Below are positions 7,217 through 11,023 of a DNA stretch of 11,023 nt, one piece after another; position 1 is the first letter of the stretch; each line of letters begins with the position of its first letter. The position numbers and the translations under genes were made by a program. The stretch comes from an uncultured Collinsella sp. (GTDB taxonomy: Bacteria; Actinomycetota; Coriobacteriia; Coriobacteriales; Coriobacteriaceae). The DNA is taken from NCBI GenBank assembly GCA_900546775.1, contig UREM01000047.1:1-11023 (forward strand), in the 5' to 3' direction. The notes beneath the pieces were generated by a model. The model made no database searches. It saw only the letters and a program-made list of their open reading frames with translations, and had not been told where the DNA came from.

Positions 7217-7232
7217 CGGCCAAGGCTGGCCG
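7217..7232 (-). repeat. Short perfect hairpin within the tet leader
   Basis: CGGCCA (7217-7222) and TGGCCG (7227-7232) form a six-base GC-rich stem with a four-base loop, nine bases upstream of the leader ATG at 7208. It has no T-run, so it is not a terminator. It may be a competing structure in the attenuation mechanism or may limit access to the leader start. Confidence 0.6.
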
Positions 7233-7340
7233 TTGTCTATCACGATATGAAATGAAAAGGCAAAAGTATTCTTAAATTGGGTACAAAAACCAAGCCCTCT
7301 CCTTGAGGACGTTTGTCTTTGTTCCCATTATCAAATTTTA

Positions 7341-7361
7341 TTAAAGAATACCTTGCCGCAT
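7341..7361 (-). CDS. Six-residue tet leader ORF (MRQGIL)
   Basis: A seven-codon frame including its stop (ATG at 7361, TAA at 7341) encodes MRQGIL. It is preceded by a strong ribosome-binding site, AAAGGAG (7371-7377), at nine bases. It begins about 25 bases after the predicted transcription start. The same short ORF with near-identical sequence is present at the same place in the tet(M) leader as I remember it (MRQGILE). Such a small, well-initiated ORF early in a resistance-gene leader is a candidate sensor of ribosome state. Confidence 0.6.
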   Translation of the reverse strand: MRQGIL

Positions 7362-7391
7362 ATTGATAAACTCCTTTGCTTGGATTTTTAT

Positions 7392-7420
7392 AGTATAGCA
7401 TATCAAATTCCCAAAAGCAA
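7392..7420 (-). promoter_or_regulatory. tet-type promoter now reading into the ABC exporter operon
   Basis: On the minus strand TTGCTT (7415-7420), a 17-base spacer and TATACT (7392-7397) form a strong vegetative promoter identical in arrangement to that of tet(M)/tet(O)/tet(W). Transcription should begin near 7385 and run left through both leader ORFs and the attenuator. Nothing but the attenuator interrupts it before the ABC genes, and no other promoter is evident between the junction and 6888. Confidence 0.85.
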
Positions 7421-7505
7421 CCCTGTTAAGATAAATTTTTTCTGTCACTGCACCTCCATATCTCTCTCGTGTATACGCCATACGCAACTCTTTTCAAAAA
7501 AGAAG

Positions 7506-7534
7506 TGGACGCGCTGGCAAAGCTGTGGTAGAAT
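7506..7534 (+). promoter_or_regulatory. Promoter of the Rpn-type gene
   Basis: TGGACG (7506-7511), a 17-base spacer and TAGAAT (7529-7534) match the consensus at 4/6 and 5/6. The predicted transcription start near 7541 is just before the ribosome-binding site used by the ATG at 7554, so the gene has a very short leader. It is divergent from the tet promoter about 90 bases away. Confidence 0.6.
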
Positions 7535-7553
7535 GAAACGAAAGAAGGTGAGG

Positions 7554-8498
7554 ATGGTGGAGCTCAAAACGACAATCGCCCAGGGACTGCACGTCACAGA
7601 TGACAGCGCGGGTTATGATGCCGCCTGTAAGCGTGTCCTGTCTGAAAAGGCAATCCTGGCGCGGATTATGAAGTCCTGCCTGGAAGAATACAAGGATTGC
7701 GATGTCAATGATATTGCCGAGAAGTACATTGAGGGCCAACCCCAGGTGTCCGCCGTCCCGGTGCTGCCGGACGAGGGTGGCACAGTCATCAGCGGCATGG
7801 ACACCGAGGACAAATCGGTGCGCGAGGGGACAGTCACCTATGGCATTCGCTTCCGCGCCATCGTTCCCGACTCCGAGGAACAAATTGCCCTCATCATCAA
7901 CGTGGAGGCCCAGAACGATTTTTACCCCGGCTATCCGCTGATAAAGCGTGGCATATACTACTGTTGCCGCATGATTTCTTCCCAGTACGGCAGGGAGTTC
8001 ACTGGCTCCCATTATGAGAAAATCAAGAAGGTCTACTCCATCTGGATTTGCATGAAACCGCCGCAGTATCGAGAGAACACCATTACCCGGTATCGGCTGG
8101 TGGAAGAATATCTGGTCGGCGAGGGCAAAGAACCCATCAGGAATTATGATTTGCTGTCCATCATCATGCTGTGCCTTGGCGGGCCGGATGGGTCAAATTA
8201 TGACGGCGTATTGCGGATGCTGGATGTGCTTCTCTCCAACGAAACCAGCGAGGCGGAAAAGCGGAAAATTTTGCAGGACGATTACGACATTCAAATGACG
8301 CAGACAATGGAAAGGGAGGTGTCGGTCATGTGTAATTTGAGCAAGGGCGTTGAGGAAAAAGGCGTTGCTAAAGGTATCTTGTCCTCTATCAAAAACCTCA
8401 TGGAAACGATGGGGCTGACCATTGAACAGGCTATGGCGGCGCTGAAAGTCCCGGAGGGCGAACGTCAGAAATATATGGATTTGCTGGAACGGCAGTAA
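7554..8498 (+). CDS. Rpn family / PD-(D/E)XK nuclease-like protein of gut mobile DNA
   Basis: A 314-residue protein of the type annotated as 'Rpn family recombination-promoting nuclease/putative transposase'. Landmarks are a conserved N-terminal helix (DAACKRVLSEKAILARIMK, 22-40), the core YGIRFRAIVP (96-105) and IINVEAQND (114-122), then PGYPLIKRGIYYCCRMIS (125-142), and a C-terminal EKGVAKG...GLTIEQAMAALKVP module (268-300). Glu118 and Gln120 fit the E-x-Q variant of the family. The upstream Asp of PD-(D/E)XK enzymes is expected around 97, where this protein has Gly, so catalysis is uncertain. ATG 7554 is preferred because GAAGG lies five bases upstream and the promoter at 7506-7534 would start transcription near 7541; an ATG at 7533 overlaps the -10. 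Rpn proteins promote RecA-independent DNA exchange in E. coli; the role here is not known. Confidence 0.75.
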   Translation: MVELKTTIAQGLHVTDDSAGYDAACKRVLSEKAILARIMKSCLEEYKDCDVNDIAEKYIEGQPQVSAVPVLPDEGGTVISGMDTEDKSVREGTVTYGIRFRAIVPDSEEQIALIINVEAQNDFYPGYPLIKRGIYYCCRMISSQYGREFTGSHYEKIKKVYSIWICMKPPQYRENTITRYRLVEEYLVGEGKEPIRNYDLLSIIMLCLGGPDGSNYDGVLRMLDVLLSNETSEAEKRKILQDDYDIQMTQTMEREVSVMCNLSKGVEEKGVAKGILSSIKNLMETMGLTIEQAMAALKVPEGERQKYMDLLERQ

Positions 8499-8503
8499 TG
8501 ACA

Positions 8504-8538
8504 AAAACGCCACGGACTATCGTTGTCCCTGGCGTTTT
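8504..8538. terminator. Bidirectional terminator between Rpn-type gene and recombinase
   Basis: AAAACGCCA (8504-8512) pairs with TGGCGTTTT (8530-8538). The inner GGAC/GTCC arms extend the stem past one C-C mismatch around a seven-base loop. T-runs follow on both strands. It sits six bases after the Rpn-type stop and twelve bases past the recombinase stop, so it ends both converging transcripts. Confidence 0.85.
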
Positions 8539-8549
8539 CTGTATCTACG

Positions 8550-10910
8550 TTAGCTGACTTGAGCAGCTTCGGCTTCTGCCTGTTTCTTCCTGTGGTAGTT
8601 CTCCCGCCTCGCGGCAAGCATACGTTCATACCGGGCCTGGGCTTCGGGATCTCCGGCGGCAGCGTCCGCATACATTTTCTGACGGGACTTCTTTACCGCT
8701 TCTGACTGTTGCGCTCTCTGCTGCGCCAACTCTGCCGCCGCTACCGGGTCGGTTTCGGCGCGGGCTTTCAAATCCTGCAAAGCCGCCTTTTTCCGATTGC
8801 GATGGGCTTCCAGCCGTTCCGCTTCTTCTAGGGTGAGAGGCAAACCTGCCTCGGCACATCTGGCAAGTTCTTTCAACGTCCGCTGTTGGGGCTTCGGGGG
8901 CTGTGCGGACTTCTGCCTGTCACGCCACGCTTTGTGCTGCTCGGCTTTCTTCTGGCGGTGCGCCGCAAGCCGCTCCGCTTCCTCCGGGGTGAGATCGGCT
9001 CCATCCAGCTTGGCGAGTTCCTTCAGTGAGCGTTTGCGAGGCTTCTCTGGCTGACTGGCCTTTTTCTTGTCGCGTTGCTTCTGCTGATAGGCCCGATTGC
9101 GCTCTAACCGCCGTTCTTCCTCCGCCTGTTCCTCCGGGGTCAACAGGCCCGCCCGCTTCCTCGCGGTAAACTCCCGGCGCTCCTGCTTGTACCTCTCATA
9201 CCGAACCTGGGCAAGCACCTGGGAGCGTTCCTCTTTCTCTGCCTGTTCCTCCTGCTGGCGGCGTTCTTCCTCCTGCTCCATCGGGGTCACAATGTCGGCG
9301 GGAACCTCAAACGCGCCAATGAAATTGAAATAGAAATCTAACCGCTGACGGCGCTGCTTTCCCCGTCCGTTGCCCTCATGGACAACGATTTTCTCGATAA
9401 ACTCATTGAGAATGGGCGTAGTCAGTTCCGAAAAATCGGTGTACCGCTTGGCAAGGTCGATAAACTCCGTCATTCTCACCCGGTCGGCGTTCCAGTTGTC
9501 CAGCAAGCCCTGCCACTCCGTCATGGAGGCTTCCAGCGCGGCCTGTTCCTCGTCATACTCGGCAAGGAGACGGCTGAAATGCTTATCCGGCAGCTTGCCC
9601 GTGGCGTTGGCCTCGTACAGCTTCTTCACCAGTCCGTCCAGTTCGGCGTGGCGCTTCTTCGCCTGGACAATCTGTTTCCGGCAATCCTTGACTGCTTCCT
9701 CCTGGCGCAGACTGGATGCCTTTCGAACCCGCTGAACAAACTCCTGCTCGTTGTTGCGGACATACCAGCTTATCCGCTGGATGGCGGAGAGGATCGCCGC
9801 TTCCAGCTTTTGCGTGGCAACATAGTGAATGGTGCAATCCTCCATAGGTGCCCGGTATCTGGAACAGGTGAAAGCATCGTCAATGTACTTGCCTTGGACA
9901 AGACTGTTGTGGTGGGTCAGCTTTGCGCCGCAGTCGGCACAGTAGAGCAGTCCGGTTAAACGGTTAGGGGCATTACTCCGCTTGGGTGTCCGGCGCTTGG
10001 TTTCCCGCAAACGCTGAACATTGTGCCACGTTTCTTCGTCAATGATGGCGGGGACGGCTCCCTCAAATACAAATTGTTCCTCTGGCATTGTCCTGCGGGT
10101 GCTTTTAGTCTTGTAGTTCTCACAGACAGTCTTGCCCAGCACCTTGCGCCCCAGGTACTCCGGCCTTTTAAGAATATAACCCAGGGTGGTGGCAGACCAT
10201 GCGTAGGGGTCGCGGTAGCTGTTGGCTCGAACAGGACAGCCGATACGCTTCCAGTGTTCGGAAGGGATGGGGATTTGCTCGGCCCGCAGCGTTCGGGCGA
10301 TGCCGTTGACGCTCTGACCGTCCATGACCATCTGAAAGATGCGGCGCACAACGGCGGCAGCTTCCTCGTCGATCACCCACTCGCCCTTTTCTTCTTTTGA
10401 GGCGAGATAGCCATAGGGGACGGCCCCCGAACAGCGCAGGCCCTTTTCCATTCTGGACTTGAAAACGGTCTTGATTTTGCGGCTGGTGTCAGCAACGTAC
10501 CACTCATTTATCACATCCCGGAAGATGGACATAATATCAAATCCATTGGCGGTGTCCAGGTTGTCATTGGCGGCGATAAAGCGGACGTTGTACTCGTCAA
10601 AGGTGCGTTTGAGCAAGCCGACCTCCACCACGTCACGGCCTATTCTGCTCTGGTCTTTGACAATGACGGTAGCCACATTTCCGGCCCGTATCTCGTCCAC
10701 CATAGCGTCCAGGCCGGGCCGCTTGAAGGTCGTTCCCCGCACCCCGTCATCGGTGAAGTGGCGGACATTAGTGAAGCCATTTTTTCGGGCGTAGTCCTCC
10801 AGGATGCGCTTTTGATTTTCTACGGACACGCTCTCGTCAGACCGCCCATCGTCGTGAGATAACCTTTCGTACAATGCTGTGATTTTACCCTTTTGCTCCT
10901 GCTTCCTCAT
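8550..10910 (-). CDS. Large serine recombinase with extended repeated C terminus
   Basis: A 786-residue recombinase of the TnpX/phage-integrase serine class, which moves elements by a covalent phosphoserine. The catalytic domain (about 8-155) has YERLS with nucleophile Ser18 and VKDQSRIGRD (84-93). The recombinase domain follows (about 163-300, PYGYL at 165-169, then EGAVPAIIDEETW). A zinc ribbon has Cys324, Cys327, Cys349 and Cys359. A coiled coil spans about 365-480, and a DUF4368-like segment (DFSELTTPILNEFIEKIVVHE region, 492-512) is followed by RQRLDFYFNF. TnpX-like enzymes usually end soon after; this one continues about 245 residues with charged repeats. The ATG is preceded by AGGAGG at seven bases. 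It is the likely integrase of the acquired element; its attachment site is not identified. Confidence 0.92.
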   Translation of the reverse strand: MRKQEQKGKITALYERLSHDDGRSDESVSVENQKRILEDYARKNGFTNVRHFTDDGVRGTTFKRPGLDAMVDEIRAGNVATVIVKDQSRIGRDVVEVGLLKRTFDEYNVRFIAANDNLDTANGFDIMSIFRDVINEWYVADTSRKIKTVFKSRMEKGLRCSGAVPYGYLASKEEKGEWVIDEEAAAVVRRIFQMVMDGQSVNGIARTLRAEQIPIPSEHWKRIGCPVRANSYRDPYAWSATTLGYILKRPEYLGRKVLGKTVCENYKTKSTRRTMPEEQFVFEGAVPAIIDEETWHNVQRLRETKRRTPKRSNAPNRLTGLLYCADCGAKLTHHNSLVQGKYIDDAFTCSRYRAPMEDCTIHYVATQKLEAAILSAIQRISWYVRNNEQEFVQRVRKASSLRQEEAVKDCRKQIVQAKKRHAELDGLVKKLYEANATGKLPDKHFSRLLAEYDEEQAALEASMTEWQGLLDNWNADRVRMTEFIDLAKRYTDFSELTTPILNEFIEKIVVHEGNGRGKQRRQRLDFYFNFIGAFEVPADIVTPMEQEEERRQQEEQAEKEERSQVLAQVRYERYKQERREFTARKRAGLLTPEEQAEEERRLERNRAYQQKQRDKKKASQPEKPRKRSLKELAKLDGADLTPEEAERLAAHRQKKAEQHKAWRDRQKSAQPPKPQQRTLKELARCAEAGLPLTLEEAERLEAHRNRKKAALQDLKARAETDPVAAAELAQQRAQQSEAVKKSRQKMYADAAAGDPEAQARYERMLAARRENYHRKKQAEAEAAQVS
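8757..9155 (-). repeat. Imperfect tandem protein repeats of about 50 residues in the recombinase tail
   Basis: Residues 586-718 of the recombinase contain three related units. They are anchored by LLTPEEQAEEERRLERNRA (589-607), DLTPEEAERLAAHRQKKA (639-656) and PLTLEEAERLEAHRNRKKA (691-709). The first two are separated from the next unit by linkers ending RSLKELAK (627-634) and RTLKELAR (677-684). Spacing is 50 and 52 residues. Each unit predicts a highly charged helix. The units are diverged at protein level, so this is an old duplication. Confidence 0.8.
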
Positions 10911-10954
10911 GTGTGTAACCTCCTGTTTTGTATTTTCACGACCTTTCTATCCTT

Positions 10955-10984
10955 ATTATAGTGACCCTTTTGGGTCTGTGACCA
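10955..10984 (-). promoter_or_regulatory. Recombinase promoter with a palindromic operator candidate
   Basis: On the minus strand TATAAT (10955-10960) is a perfect -10. TGGTCA (10979-10984, 4/6) is a weak -35 at 18 bases. The spacer holds a perfect palindrome, GACCC-TTTT-GGGTC (10963-10976 on the plus strand). A weak -35 with a palindrome inside the spacer is a common layout for a repressed or activator-dependent promoter. The binding protein is not encoded in this window unless it is the recombinase itself. Confidence 0.6.
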
Positions 10985-11023
10985 CATAAGAACTGTGCAT
11001 CTGCATCAGATTTGGTTTGAGCC

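Larger units (their letters stand above)
7032..11023. mobile_element. One end of an integrated element carrying tet leader, Rpn-type gene and serine recombinase
   Basis: From the tet fragment rightward the sequence differs from the chromosome on the left. It has an AT-rich leader (7120-7540), codon use unlike the very GC-rich ABC genes, and gene types typical of gut Clostridia elements. The left boundary is the junction at about 7029-7037; the right boundary lies beyond the window. Whether the recombinase mobilised this whole segment, or sits next to an older tet-carrying insertion, cannot be decided here. The last 39 bases (10985-11023) show no feature. Confidence 0.7.

Noticed and set aside
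7353..7553. N-terminal extension of the Rpn-type gene to an ATG at 7353
   Set aside because: The extra codons cross the tet promoter and leader on the opposite strand and read as unrelated sequence. A promoter at 7506-7534 and a ribosome-binding site before 7554 place the start later.
1..11023. CRISPR array, tRNA or rRNA gene, insertion-sequence inverted repeats
   Set aside because: No regularly spaced repeats, no cloverleaf or rRNA-like sequence, and no DDE transposase or paired terminal repeats were seen on either strand.

Overview
The window looks like part of a gut actinobacterial chromosome, most likely Coriobacteriia (a Collinsella-like genome), carrying one end of a foreign element that looks Firmicutes-derived. 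The left two thirds (1 to about 7031) is GC-rich and compact and holds housekeeping and transport genes. The right third (about 7032 to 11023) has a different composition: an AT-rich leader region followed by two genes of types common on gut Clostridia mobile DNA. The taxonomic reading is inference from protein resemblance and composition; no search was run.

Layout. 118-1170 (-) is a branched-chain amino acid aminotransferase (ilvE). 1460-2107 (-) is a DedA/VTT membrane protein with its own terminator at 1400-1431. 2332-3036 (+) is a serine O-acetyltransferase (cysE), which converges on a leftward ABC exporter operon across a shared bidirectional terminator at 3075-3115. The operon (6888 to 3147) encodes two half-transporters. 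The first has a degenerate ATP site (Asp in place of the Walker B Glu, Gln in place of the H-loop His). The second keeps the catalytic Glu but has a non-standard signature. This is the asymmetric pattern of heterodimeric exporters such as BmrC/BmrD and TM287/TM288.

Upstream of the operon the sequence changes abruptly near 7032. Only a 51-residue tail of a chromosomal gene remains, probably a MarR-type repressor. It is fused in frame to the first 29 codons of a tet(O)/tet(W)/tet(32)-class ribosomal protection gene. Behind those codons lies the complete tet leader: a -35/-10 pair with 17-base spacing, a short leader ORF, a longer leader peptide and an intrinsic attenuator hairpin. All of it points toward the ABC operon.

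Beyond the leader are a rightward Rpn/PD-(D/E)XK-type protein (7554-8498), a bidirectional terminator, and a leftward 786-residue large serine recombinase (8550-10910) with an unusual repeated, charged C-terminal extension. The recombinase is the likely mover of the element. Its other end lies outside the window.

The main observation is that a mobile element appears to have removed most of a regulator gene and put an antibiotic-resistance promoter and attenuator directly ahead of a multidrug-type ABC exporter operon. If the junction is real and not an assembly chimera, the exporter may now be under tet-leader control. The rest of the window is ordinary.
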